Of a stretch of DNA of 64,000 bases, positions 23,743 through 34,359 are shown piece after piece. Each line of letters starts with the position of its first letter. Position 1 is the stretch's first letter. The DNA comes from Channa striata (lineage: Eukaryota; Chordata; Actinopteri; Anabantiformes; Channidae). The position numbers and the translations under genes were made by a program. Location of the stretch: positions 24,357,023-24,421,022 of the forward strand of contig CM065180.1 of NCBI GenBank assembly GCA_033026295.1. Direction: 5' to 3'. The notes under the pieces are model-generated. The model saw only the letters and a program-made list of their open reading frames with translations. It searched no databases and was not told the origin of the DNA.

Positions 23743-23774
23743 TCCTCCCACTGGGACCGGAAGCCGCCTCCCAC

Positions 23775-23780
23775 TATAAA
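23775..23780 (+). promoter_or_regulatory. rgl3: TATA box of rgl3
   Basis: CACTATAAAAGCC is a consensus TATA element 156 bases before the start codon. A start site near 23805 would give a leader of about 125 bases. That leader holds two minimal upstream ORFs: ATG CAG TAG at 23863-23871 and ATG GAA ACT TAG at 23906-23917. Confidence 0.65.
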
Positions 23781-23930
23781 AGCCGGTGCGTGTCAGTCGA
23801 ACCGGGCTTTCAGCGGATCCACGTCCGGGACCAGGAGCGACGTTCCGCGGTCTTTTATCCCGATGCAGTAGCAGAGTTCCGGTTCGACCAGCAGTTCGAG
23901 TCCAGATGGAAACTTAGTGGAGCGGACGAG

Positions 23931-23954
23931 ATGGGAAAATGGGAGTTAACGATG
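23931..23954 (+). CDS. rgl3: rgl3 exon 1 (MGKWELTM)
   Basis: Eight codons followed by the consensus donor GTGAGT. It joins in phase 0 to the exon at 25207 (NPVQEWGEE). The frame is open upstream of the ATG, but the TATA box at 23775 and the good context (GACGAGATGG) support this start. RGL genes often use several first exons, so another start is possible. Confidence 0.72.
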
Positions 23955-26900
23955 GTGAGTTTCGATCGAGTCGAACCGGTTCAGGGGTGAAAAGGTCCGG
24001 GTGGGACGTCCGCAGGCCGTCAGGGTTCGCTTTATTAGGAACCCCCAGGTGAACCTGCAGACAGACGCAGAAAGTTCTTTGCTGATCTGAGATTTGCTGC
24101 TTCTTCTCCGTTCAGGGCTGCAGCCGGAACCGTTCCACACCTCTGCAGGAAGCTGCAAACCAGCAGCAGACTGATGTCATTGAGGGACAGGCCACACATT
24201 TACATACAGACATTTACAGAGTCATTTACATCGGACGCGGCCCGGAATCGAACACGAGCTCAGTTTGTCCAGCAACAGTTTTCATGTGTCTCAGGGGTGG
24301 GAGTGTGTCCGACTCGGTGTTTTCTGCTCGCTTTTGTTCCAGGGCAGCTGCTCCTTGCTTCACTTGCAGGTGACTTGACGGGGAACGGATGCACAGCAGG
24401 TCACCGGGGACCACTGGTGTCCTCAGTCACATAAGTTCGACTTCAGTCATGCAGGAGTTGCTGTTGACGACGTGGTGCTGATGTAAAGTGTTAGGAATTT
24501 CACCTCTGCTTCAGTTGTGTCTGGTCGTGAGGACGTTTTGCTTTGGACGGGCTTTGTCTCTGGTGGAGTCTGTGGCACAAAGTGGACGTGCGGCCCCCTC
24601 AGCATGTCTTCTGCTACCATCAGAGCAGAGCACGCCTGGTCCTTTAGTGGACAGTAGAGACGGGAACTACTGATCGTGATCCAAAACTCTGTTTGTGTTT
24701 GGGGACTTGAGAGTTGGTGACATTTTGCATGTGTTTGGTATTTTTACTAACCTTTAATAATCCTGTATTTGTCCATAAACACTCCTGTGCACACACGGAA
24801 CTCTGGGAAGTCGCTGTGTCAGGGAAACGAGTGAAAATGAAAACTGCGCACAGGCAGAACCAGCATGCAGTCGGCACAAACACCTGATAATTGTTATTAC
24901 TGCACACGCAGCGTTCTGTGTGCTGGTCATGGGCGTGTGAGCACATGTCACGCTGTGGCTCATAATGGATCAGCGTGTGCTTCGGTGGTGTCGTGTCACT
25001 TGTTTATGCATGTGTGCGGCTTCACCTGCTATTTTTACACCTTCACGACTCAACCCCAGACTCCCATGTTGTGATTACTACATCAATACTGTATTTGTGC
25101 GTCTGTGACCCACATCTGTCACAAGCAGGCGCCCGGATGGCAGCCAGTCAGTCAGTAAATGTGGGTCCAAATCTCAAACGAGACTTTCCACCTCTGCCGC
25201 TCTCAGAACCCAGTGCAGGAGTGGGGTGAGGAGTCCGAGAACGGAGCAGTCTACGGGGTCACTCTGCGCCGGGAGCCCGTCGCTTCTTCCTCAAGCCCCT
25301 GTGAGACGGATCCATGCTGCGCTTTTGTGCAGTACCGAACCTGCAAGGTGCGGCGACTGAAGGCCGCCACCCTGGACCTGCTAGTGAACCACCTCCTCGA
25401 CCCCGGCTACCAAGAGCAGGACTATGGCAGGATCTTCCTCTCCACATACAGAACCTTCACCGGTAGCTCGGAGCTCATAGAGCTGCTCTTCCAGAGGTAC
25501 AGTCACATTTGTTTCGTCATTTCATCCTCAGTCTGAGCGCTGATATGAGTGACACAAACATGGTCTTTAAAGATTAGAGACAGTGTCCACAGGTAACAAA
25601 ACTCTGCCTGACACCACCTCTACAGTTCACGTTTGTTCCTCTGCAGAAAAGACAAAAATCCAGCTTCCAAAGTAAGTTGATGCTTTTTCTGGGTAGTGCC
25701 TCAGCTTCTGAAAAAGATGAATGGAGTTGCAATCAACACAATGTAAATTTGGGAGGATTTTTATGCTTTTCGCAGCCACGACTTTGCTATGGCATGGACA
25801 AAGGACAATTACCTTCTGCCTGGAACCAGAGGCAAATGCACCAGTGTTTCGTCACGTTTTTCAAAATTCAACAAAGTGCAGTGGAAATCGTGAATTCACG
25901 AAGGCCCACAAAATGTTCAACTATTCCTTTAATGGCGACAGAACGAGACCTTTACTTTCAGCTGAGTGACTTGATAGAAGTTTAGCCTCTTTCGTTGGTT
26001 ATTTGTCTCCGGTCAGAACATGTTGTTCTGTCTGTCGCCTCTCGTCTCTTTGTTTTTGGCAAAACAGCTTGGGTCGCACATGCAGAGTCACCGTGTTACG
26101 TCAGGATCTTTTTGTACATTGTTTGCCTGACAAAGCAGGCCTCTCCTGCCAGCTTTGATGTAATAATGGGTACCCAGCAGGTGCTCATTTTCTACAGGCT
26201 CTTGACAACAACAATTATGCAGAGAGTGGTTTCAAACTGCAGCTGGCATCACTTGAGGTCAGGGTTAGGATAAATAATAATTTAGGAAAACGCACAGAAA
26301 CAGATTAAAGTGCACAGCTAAGTGCATTGTGAGTTTTGTCTTTCTTTACTTGGGTGTTTCTGAGCCGGTTGTCTTCCTCATAGGGACAGTGCTGCCTCCG
26401 ATGTGGACAACAGTGAAAGCTTCAGCAGGTAGGAGGACGGATCCTTTCACCCACTTTATATAAAACTGCTTCCCTAAAGAAGTTGAACCCTGCTTTGGTT
26501 TTCTGCCCTACAAAGTTAATCTGTTGTGATTTTTCCACTGGCACCTCAGCCCTCTGTTGGCCTTCATCCAGACATGGTTGGACGAGTACAGTGAGGACTT
26601 GAGGGATCCTCCCCTTCACCCAGCACTCAGGCTGCTGTTGGATCACCTGACCATCAGCTCTGCAGTGCATGACAACATTCGCAGCCAGCCCAACTTCTGC
26701 TCGCTGGCTGGGCAAGCTGAGGCCCTGCTCAGCAGGTTCCAGGCAGAAGGTAATTGTCCTTTGTCCATGCCATAGCAAAGTCGTGGCTGCGAAAAGCAAA
26801 AAAATCCTCCCAAATTTACATTGTGTTGATTGCAACTCCATTCATCTTTTTCAGAAGCTGAGGCAAGTGTCGGTTCTGCATCAGCAGATCTTGAGCGCGA

Positions 26901-29900
26901 TGAGGTCAGACCTGGAGACGACGATTCGGGTTGTGAGAACTCAGTGGATCAAGGCGGCATCGTGGATTTCTCTGCGGCGGCCGTCGCTGAACAGCTCACT
27001 CGAATTGACTCGGTACGTACGAGCGTGTCCCCAGTGTCGCACGTTGACGCCTGTCTGTTGCTTGACACAGATGTCTGACGGACAGTGGCTGGTTTTTCGT
27101 CCGGTTTCAGGCTCTGTTCGTCAGAGTGGTGCCTTACCAGTGTCTGGGCTGCGTGTGGTCGCAGAGGGACAAGAAGGAAAACATGTCTTCGACCATCCGG
27201 GCCACCATTGCACAGTTCAATGCTGTGACCAACCAGGTCATCCTGTCCTTGCTCTGCCAGCCCACAGACACGACGTTCAGTCCCACTTTGTCCCCCCCAC
27301 CCCACAGTACTCCAGCAAAAAGGGCCCGAATCATAGAGAAGTGGATCAGAGTGGCACAGGTCAGTAGGCTGCGTTCAATACCGCACGTGTTAGTATTAGA
27401 CCAAAGGTGTGAGATCACGATTAACGGACTCTCTCTTGGAGAACATTCAACAAATAACGTGTTTGCTGAAATTTCTGGGTGTAAATAAAGCGAACCCACT
27501 CTTTCTGTAGGAATGTCGTCGGCTGAAGAACTTCTCCTCCCTCAGGGCCATCCTGTCGGCCCTTCAGTCCAATGCGGTTTACCGCCTGAGAAAGACCTGG
27601 GCAGCTGTTAGCAAGTAATTCAAAGGCCACAGTTTCCAGCTCTGCATAACCCTTCTTTACTGGGGCTGTTGAACCCTCATCCAGGGGCAACAGGCTGTGT
27701 TAAAGGCAGCATGTTGTAACGGTCTGTGTCCTTGTTGCAGAGACAGCATGGCCATGTTTGACAACCTCTGGGAAACGTTCCCTGACGAGAACTGTGTTCT
27801 GACCAACAGGGAGCTGCTGGGGGAGGTGAGAGGAGCCGCACTAATGCTAATGTTAGCATCACCAAACCATCAACCCATGACCACTGTCGGCTGTCAAGCT
27901 ATGTCAAATCAGAGCAGTCTAATGGGACGTGTGCAGACCGGCTGTATTCCGGACAGTTTACCTTTAGACGTAAATGTATTAATTACTTTATTACGAGTGT
28001 GTCGTTATCATCCCCTCCTTTTCTCATCTAAACATCAAATGTGAACTTATTTGTTTTGACATTTTTGGACTGAAAACGTATAAAAATCACAGCACCTCGC
28101 TGAGTCTGAAATGCTGCCTGGCTTCTGAGTGGCACTGCAGATCAGGGAATAAATAAGAATATTATTTTCTTAAATAAATAGTAAACTAATCATGCAGAAT
28201 ACTATAGATCTCAAAGCAACAATTACACCGAAGAAATGACATTTGATGCTAATTACCCTCTATTAGAGGCTGAAAAGCATAACACAGTTTCACGTGTCCG
28301 GAGCACTGTGAGGTAATAACTGCATATGTCTGGATTAGCATGAGCAGGGTCATCTGAGGTGAAAAGCTGCTTTAAATCCAAATCATATTGCTTGCTCTTG
28401 AGTGATGATGCCGGCAATTGATATGTAGCATCACAATAAGTAGTCTGCTGGTTGTTGTTGGAAATGCTTACAGCTTATCGTTTGACCTGACTGTGCATAT
28501 TAATGTCAATATTTACCACTGCGAATCTCTCTGCTATAATGTTGAAATAAAAGCTTGCGCGAAGAAATTCGATAGGATTATCTTCCTGGACTTGAACCTT
28601 CCTTTTTAAACATCCATTATTATTATTTTCTTTGTAGTTAATATTTACAGAAATGTGTAACTGAGTGTTAATGGGAAACCACAGGCCTCAGGCACTCTGT
28701 TCACTTTTTCCCCATGTTGTCTCCTGAAGGAAAGTGCGTCACAAGCGTCTCGTGTCTAGTTTCACAGAAAGGAAGCTTAAGTCAATATCAGCAGTGAGCT
28801 CAGTGCACAGCAACCCAAACGTCCCCTGGTGTTCGCAGCCTCTCAACAGTAATCGAAGTTCTTCACTAGGAAGTCTTGGTGTTTGATCTTTCCTCGTCCG
28901 TCGTAGTTGTGCTCAGGCTGTGGCTTCGATGAAAGAGGCTTTTATCTGTGTAAACACACGCCACTGGGATATCCAGGTTAATGTGTAAGAAGACCTTCAT
29001 GGATTGAGGAATGCAGTTGAGTCTCATGCGTCATTAGTGTCATGTCTGCACAAATGAACGATGTTCGCGGGACGATTAATCTTTATGTTTCATACGGTGT
29101 CGGTGACCAACTGAAAATAGCTCTGTCTGACCTGCTTTGACCAGGACGGAGGCCAAGTGACTGTGGATAACGTTTCTCCAAAGATGTCCAAGTGGTGTCC
29201 GGTGCCCAGACAGATGGTGAGCCATTCCCCAGCACGAGAAATACTGGGACCTGGGAGGACACAGATGAAACCCAGACTAGACACAGCGCTCTAGTTCAGT
29301 CAGAAGACCAAGCAGCAAGCTTCGTTTTCTGCCGCACTAAATGTGCATCATCTTCTGGGAGTTTATTTTCAGCTTTCCACTCATTATTCAAGTCTTAATG
29401 CTTGGTTTCCCTTAGCGTGGGTGGAGTATCTGCGGCATGGCAGAAACCCAAACCTATCTTTAGCCTGCCTCAGTGCTGAACAAGTTTCAAATGGCCTCCC
29501 ATCACCGGGATTATAGGACAGTAATAATAGCCTAGACGTCCATGAGTCATGTGCACGTTCTCCGGGGCTGTAACACGAACGCGCGGCGCTGCTAACTGTG
29601 AAACTCCAGTAAAAGAGCTAATGACTGCGTTTCACTGGCACTAACGGGCACATACAGTGACCGCTTTCTTACTTCCTGTCTGTTTGCAGAGCACCTGCGG
29701 TGGGGTGGTTCCGTACCTGGGCACGTACCTGACCGTCCTCACCATGTTGGACACCGCCCTGCCAGACACGGTGGAGGTGCAGCTCCTCTCTACAATATTT
29801 CACACTTTTACTATAGTCACAGACGTGGTATTTAGCTCACAGGCAGTGCACAAACACAAAAACGCCCACTTAGCGGCTAAGCTAACTGCCGTCAGCACTG

Positions 29901-32900
29901 GTCCATCCACAGCTAACGAGCTAAGCTTAGCCAGCTAAGTAATAATGCCGACACCAAAATGTCCAATCCATTTTGTCTGAAGGAAAAACAAAACGTTCAG
30001 GATTTAGATAATGTCGATGTCAGTCGTGCGTTAAAGCTAAAGCTAAATGTAAGAACAATAACTTTTGTGACATTTTTTGATCATCAAGTCAACAAATCAT
30101 TTCTGGAAGAAATGCTAACTATTAGCATCGTGGATGTTTTATAAGAGCTGCTCGTCTTTTCTTTATTGGCTGTGAGTTTAAAAGAAGTTAACAGGACTCC
30201 TCAGAATACGGCCAGTCGTCTGTTGGTCAAGCACGTTTCCGTCATGTGACCTGGCGCCACGGTTCAGTCGGTGCAGCTCCTGTAACACACCCACGATCAG
30301 CAGACACTGACGTTAGCTTGTCAGCTAATGGCGTAATAACGCTGCCGTCTCTCCTCAGGCCGGGCTCGTCAACTTCGAGAAGAGGAGAAGGGTGAGTGCG
30401 TCTTCCCGCTGTGGTCTGTGTCGACCTCAGTGTGGCTGGGTGTGGTCCGGACTTATTGTTGACGCACGTTTTCTGACACTTGTTGTATTACATAAAGTGT
30501 GTTCTCCCGCACAGAGATTGGAAAAACACACCACTTTTAATACTTAAATGCAGCGCCACTTATTCTCCCGTCCGTGTTCCTGTGCAGGTTTTATTTTAAA
30601 CCGATGAAACCAGCTCTCGACATCTTCAAAAAGACCAGTTTGTTTCCGGTAGTGGAACGTCAGTTTGGTCTAATGCTTGAATCTTCTCTGCCACTTCTTG
30701 GTTTGGCTCAGATGGACACAGTCGTGTGTGTTTGACTATTCAAACTAGTGGTTATTACAACAGCAGCTCAGAAAGCGAGTGTCCACAACAAAGTGGAATA
30801 AAGGTCTAAATACTTTTGTAAGGGATATTTGGGATATTTCAGTTGTTAAATTTGACGTGAAGCGGCCTGAATTCTCTGCCATGTGATCTGCTCTGGTTTA
30901 TCCACCGACGTGTCTCTGTCTCTGCAGGAGTTTGAGGTTCTGTCACAGATCCGTGTCCTGCAGGCGTCCTGTTCCCAGTACAGTCTGCCACATCACCCCC
31001 GGATTGCTGCGTGGCTGCAGGGACACGAGCTGCTCAGTGACCAGGAGAGGTGAGACAGAACCGTGTGACACGGGCTGAACGCCTTGAGTCGTGGCTCTAA
31101 TCGTGTCACTCTTTATTTCGGTCATAAAACATTACTCATCTCACATTTATGATGCAGCTGTTTTAACATTTAGAGGCTCCAAGAGAAACTAATAAAACTT
31201 TTAAGTCTGTGTTTTAATCTTAGTTCATTTCTTATTTAAATTGTGTCACTCTAGCTGCTGTCAGTAACACGGTCCCCTCGCCATGGCTTTTTTAATCCAA
31301 CGCATTATCATTAGAATATATTCATATTGAATCACTCTGGTCTCCCCAGACTTTTTTTTTAGTTTGTTTCTCAGAATGTGAAGTGATGCCTTGTTCTTTT
31401 GACTTTTGCTGTGTTGCAGCTATAAACTGTCGAGGGAGCTGGAGCCTCCGGTGGACTCGTGTTCACCGACGCCATGGAACCACCGCTCCCTCACAAAGAA
31501 ACTCTCCAGGTGCTCTGCTCTCCTTTGAATATTCAAAGTCACGCAGCGCCTGCACATTTCACTGTGCACACAGGGCTGCACGCAACAATGTCGACACTAT
31601 CGTTTTCACCACCACATGAAAAAGAATCAGATGCTGAGAGGATCATTTTCTGCATGTAGTTGTGAGACACAGCAGAGGGAAAATGAGATCTGTAATGTTT
31701 TTTTTAATGAAGTCCATTCTGTCTCCAGTCTCCTGACAGTGAGCGATGGGTCTAAGAAACTTCCTGCTGACCAGATCAGTGTTTCATCTTCTGGATCCAG
31801 TGGATCTGAGATGGAGGAACTCGCTTCCCCTAACCCAGGACTCCAGGTAAACACGTGCTCATGTGCATATTTCTGCCTCATTAGCTCAGCTTCTGTCCAC
31901 CTGGTTTATGTGCACATCGAATTTAATGAGTGAAAACTTGAGTGGAAACACAAGGATTTTAAAAACTCTTGACCAGACAGGAAGCTTTGTCACACTAATA
32001 CTGAATGTTTCGTTTTTTTAATTTGAGAATTGAATGAATCTGACTTCAAACACAAACCTCACAGAAAGAGAGTGACCCATTGAAATGTCCCTGAATGAGG
32101 TTCATTGTTTCATTCTTCTTGTCCTCAGTGGTGTCTTCATCTACTATTTATTCTTCACAATCAGCCAGTTTCAGATCCTCCCAGAGGCGTTTGTCATCTC
32201 GAATAAACGCACCGAATGGCTTTTAAAAGTGGGAAACTTGCATAATCTCTCTTGACAAAGGCTCCCTTTGAAGTGCCACTGAAACTAGTGTGAGCCCTCA
32301 GTGGGTGGAGCGTCACCAGAGCAGATGTGAGCTGGAGTTTGTCTCGCTGCTGCACCTGAACAGTTTCCATTTTATTTGCACAATATCAAGAGGAGATAAG
32401 AAACAAAAGTCTGATGAAATAATCAGGAAATGGGGATGTGCCAACAGAGCAAAGCAGCAACACGTTGTGTGACTCCTGGTCAGCGTGTAGTGGTCCGAGT
32501 CTAAAATGTTCTTCAGAACCATAAACTCATACGTGCTGTTCCTATAAAAAAACAAACATCTTGGGACAAGTTACAGATTCAGTTTCTAGTCGTGTAATTG
32601 AGTAGTTTGAGACATAGTGTAACTAAACTGCTGCTCTAACCATTGTCATCTGCCTCTCTCCTTCAGTCCCTCCACAGCTCCTGCTCCAACATGTCGGAGG
32701 TCTTCTCTTCGTCCTGCTCCTCCTCTTCACACTCCCCCACGCCCTCCAGCTCCTCATCTGACTGCAGAGTGGATCTCTGTTCTGCAGCAGCTTCGTGCAA
32801 CGCTGCTCAACCGAAACCCACTCCGACCTCCCACCACAAACGCTCCGTGTCCATGACCGCCCTGCCCGTGTACAACCGTCAGGTGGCCGACTCCTGCATC

Positions 32901-34008
32901 GTCAGGGTGAGCGTGGACCTGGGCCACAACAATGGCAACATGTACAAAAGCATCCTGGTGAGTTCACCGTCAAGCACTGACTCAGAAAAACATGTTGACT
33001 ATGTCTGAGTTAATCATTAGCTACTGTAGTTGTGGAGAGAAGCCAAGTACACAGTTACTTTACCTAAAGATGTTTGCGACATTATTATTACTACTAATTC
33101 ACTATAGATGTGTAAATTTTCCCCGATTACATCAGCGTAGATTTACATTAGACTTACCAAACATGTACATTTGAATACAGCCCTTAAAGTCCAGCAATTG
33201 TGTCTCCATCTTCATTCACGAATAATTGTATGTCCTTTCGAATCTGCAAGAAATTTATGAGCCTGAGAAAGTGTGCGAAATGTCTGTAGATTTGTAATGA
33301 TGTACTCCGGTTAACAAAAAGTCCTACTCATTCATATATTTAGCAACTTTTACAGGCCCGCATATCGTATTATATGACACACTAATGCAGAAGAATATTA
33401 ACAAAATTGGAAGTGTACCTGCAGGCCACTTTGGAACTTTTACAAAGTGTAAGCCACTAGTTACACCTACATTTGCATTTACGTTTAGTCATTTGGCAGA
33501 CGCTTTTATCCACAGAGACTGACAAGTGAGGTACAGGCAAGCAAAACAATTTGCCTAGCTATAACTTTGCCTGAAAATCATATGAAATAAATATGAAATC
33601 CTATAACTACGACTTTTTTAGCCCATCAAGTAATTTGTTCATTGTTATACAGTTGACCAGCCAGGACAAGACGGCTCAGGTGGTACAGAGGGCTCTGGAG
33701 AAACATCATCTGGAGCACATGAACTGGGAGGAGTTCACCCTGACGCAGATCATCTCCTCAGAGAGAGGTCAGAGCCAAATGGCTTAGAAAATACTCACTG
33801 AAATGGTGCTGAAGTAAGAAAACGGGCCTTTCTGACAACTGACATTGTTTGGTTTTCAGAGCTGCTCATACCAGAGAAAGCAAACGTCTTCTACGCCATG
33901 TCCACGACAGCAAACTTTGACTTTGTTCTTCGCCAGTTCCCCAAAGGCCAGAAGAAACCCCTGAGAGCCACGTGTAGTCTCGGACGGTGCACGAAGCAGC
34001 AGCTCTAG
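23931..34008 (+). CDS. rgl3: rgl3-like Ral guanine nucleotide exchange factor (complete, 16 coding exons)
   Basis: Activates RalA/RalB by GDP release and is recruited by Ras-GTP through its C-terminal RA domain; cytosolic and membrane-recruited. Exons: 23931-23954, 25207-25496, 26384-26428, 26550-26749, 26855-27012, 27111-27359, 27511-27614, 27741-27825, 29690-29776, 30359-30391, 30928-31049, 31420-31509, 31729-31846, 32667-32957, 33653-33767, 33860-34008. The sum is 2160 nt, 719 aa plus stop, all GT-AG and in frame; human RGL3 is about 710 aa. Domain order: QEWGEESENGAVYGVTLRR motif, RasGEF-N/REM (about 55-185), acidic linker, CDC25 RasGEF (about 221-465), Ser-rich linker, RA domain (about 610-700). 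RGL3-like points: GAVYGVTLRR, VDFSAAAVAEQLTRID, WSQRDKKE, ELLIPEKANVFYAM. Other RalGDS/RGL paralogues cannot be fully excluded, but human RGL3 shares 19p13.2 with SLC44A2. Confidence 0.9.
25207..26749 (+). CDS. rgl3: rgl3 exons 2-4: WGEE motif and REM (RasGEF-N) domain
   Basis: Exon 2 (25207-25496) carries EWGEESENGAVYGVTLRR and then YRTCKVRRLKAATLDLLVNH, the opening of the REM domain, and IFLSTYRTF. Exon 3 (26384-26428) is 45 nt (DSAASDVDNSESFS). Exon 4 (26550-26749) carries FIQTWLDEYSEDLRDPP and the end of REM. Exon 2 joins exon 3 directly (AG|G = Arg). The 887-nt intron between them contains the left arm of the inverted repeat; the last 15 bases of exon 4 are in the right arm. Confidence 0.88.
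25697..25827 (-). repeat. inverted repeat, left arm (antisense copy of exon 4 end - intron 4 - exon 5 start)
   Basis: This 131-base block in rgl3 intron 2 is the reverse complement of 26735-26865, with one difference in 131 (position 25763 against 26799). It starts at TGCCTCAGCTTCTG and ends at CTGCCTGGAACC. It lies antisense to the gene, so the exon pieces in it cannot be spliced in from the sense transcript. Similarity stops sharply at both ends. Confidence 0.95.
26735..26865 (+). repeat. inverted repeat, right arm (spans rgl3 intron 4 and both splice sites)
   Basis: Comprises the last 15 bases of exon 4, the whole 105-base intron 26750-26854 with donor GTAATT and acceptor TTTTTCAG, and the first 11 bases of exon 5. 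It pairs with 25697-25827. Because it carries the genuine, in-frame exon-intron-exon sequence, this arm is the probable source and the left arm the copy. Confidence 0.95.
26855..31049 (+). CDS. rgl3: rgl3 exons 5-11: acidic linker and CDC25 RasGEF catalytic domain
   Basis: Exon 5 (26855-27012) ends the acidic linker and opens CDC25 with DFSAAAVAEQLTRIDS. Exon 6 (27111-27359) holds VPYQCLGCVWSQRDKKE, TIRATIAQFNAVTNQVI, a Pro/Ser/Thr-rich insertion of about 18 residues (CQPTDTTFSPTLSPPPHS), and RARIIEKWIRVAQ. Exon 7 (27511-27614) has ECRRLKNFSSLRAILSALQS. Exon 8 (27741-27825) has DENCVLTNRELLGE. Exon 9 (29690-29776) has GGVVPYLGTYLTVLTMLDTA. Exon 10 (30359-30391) has NFEKRRR. Exon 11 (30928-31049) has EFEVLSQIRVLQASC. 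The FSSLRAILSALQS and PYLG..L..L..LDTA motifs are diagnostic of RalGEFs. The linker between exons 8 and 9 is shorter than in mammalian members. Confidence 0.92.
27826..29689. other. rgl3 intron 8 with AT-rich block
   Basis: This 1.86-kb intron is among the largest in a compact gene. About 28080-28640 is AT-rich with several TAAT/ATTA words (TGCTAATTACCC, GGATTAGCATGAG, CAATTGATATG). No exon was recognised, although related genes encode extra linker residues at this junction. Confidence 0.6.
31420..32957 (+). CDS. rgl3: rgl3 exons 12-14: Ser-rich linker to start of RA domain
   Basis: Exon 12 (31420-31509) has YKLSRELEPPVDSCSPTP. Exon 13 (31729-31846) has ISVSSSGSSGSEMEEL. Exon 14 (32667-32957) is dominated by Ser runs (SSSCSSSSHSPTPSSSSS), then KRSVSM, and opens the RA domain with IVRVSVDLG and NMYKSIL. 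Such Ser/Pro-rich linkers in the family are poorly conserved and likely disordered and phosphorylated. Confidence 0.88.
33475..33560. mobile_element. SINE/LINE-derived fragment (CATTTGGCAGACGCTTTTATCC)
   Basis: Contains TTAGTCATTTGGCAGACGCT followed by TTTATCCACAGAGACTGAC and AAGTGAGGTACA, a sequence module common in teleost SINEs and other interspersed repeats. It lies in rgl3 intron 14. The reverse-complement version of the same module ends the SINE at 55935-56115. The exact family was not determined. Confidence 0.6.
33653..34008 (+). CDS. rgl3: rgl3 exons 15-16: Ras-association domain and stop
   Basis: Exon 15 (33653-33767) has LTSQDKTAQVVQRALEKHHL and ends ISSER. Exon 16 (33860-34008) has ELLIPEKANVFYAMSTTANF, DFVLRQF and a short basic tail ending TKQQL-stop at 34006-34008. 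SQDK, the ANVFYAM strand and DFVLR are standard marks of RalGDS/RGL RA domains, which bind active Ras and Rap. Confidence 0.93.
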
Positions 34009-34359
34009 TCTGGAAGTCCTGCTCCTGGAAGATGTTCTGGAAAATTGTTTTTATTATAAGGGAACCCTTAGAAGGAAGGAGTTTCTCTGAGATCCTTTAT
34101 TTGAAGAACTTACTAGGAGGGTAAAAACATTTTACTATAAAGGACAAGATTATGAAAAAGCACTTTATGAAGAAGAATCTTCGCTTGAGCAGAAACTTCG
34201 CCTGTATCACAAAGCTTTTTATTTCCAGTTGGACTGTGCAACCCATTCTTTGACTTTTACTTGGGGTGTTACTGGTGGATTTTGACTCTGGGACTGCTGC
34301 TACCGTAGATGTCTCCTGTAAAAACTGTGTGAACGTGAAAACACAGGTCACATTAGTGA

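Noticed and set aside
25647..25671. 25-base candidate exon in rgl3 (CTGCAG|AAAAGACAAAAAT...|GTAAGT) with good splice sites
   Set aside because: Its length is not a multiple of three and including it brings a stop into the next exon (26384-26428). Joining exon 2 directly to exon 3 keeps the frame and gives a total divisible by three.
25721..25969. Plus-strand open frame starting MELQSTQCKFG and its near twin on the minus strand at 26422-26841
   Set aside because: The matching peptides arise only because the two arms of the inverted repeat are read antisense to rgl3; they are not a gene family.
27237..27307. Possible 71-base intron within rgl3 exon 6
   Set aside because: Removing 71 bases would shift the frame, whereas reading through keeps RARIIEKWIRVAQ in frame with the upstream motif. 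Reported as an insertion instead.
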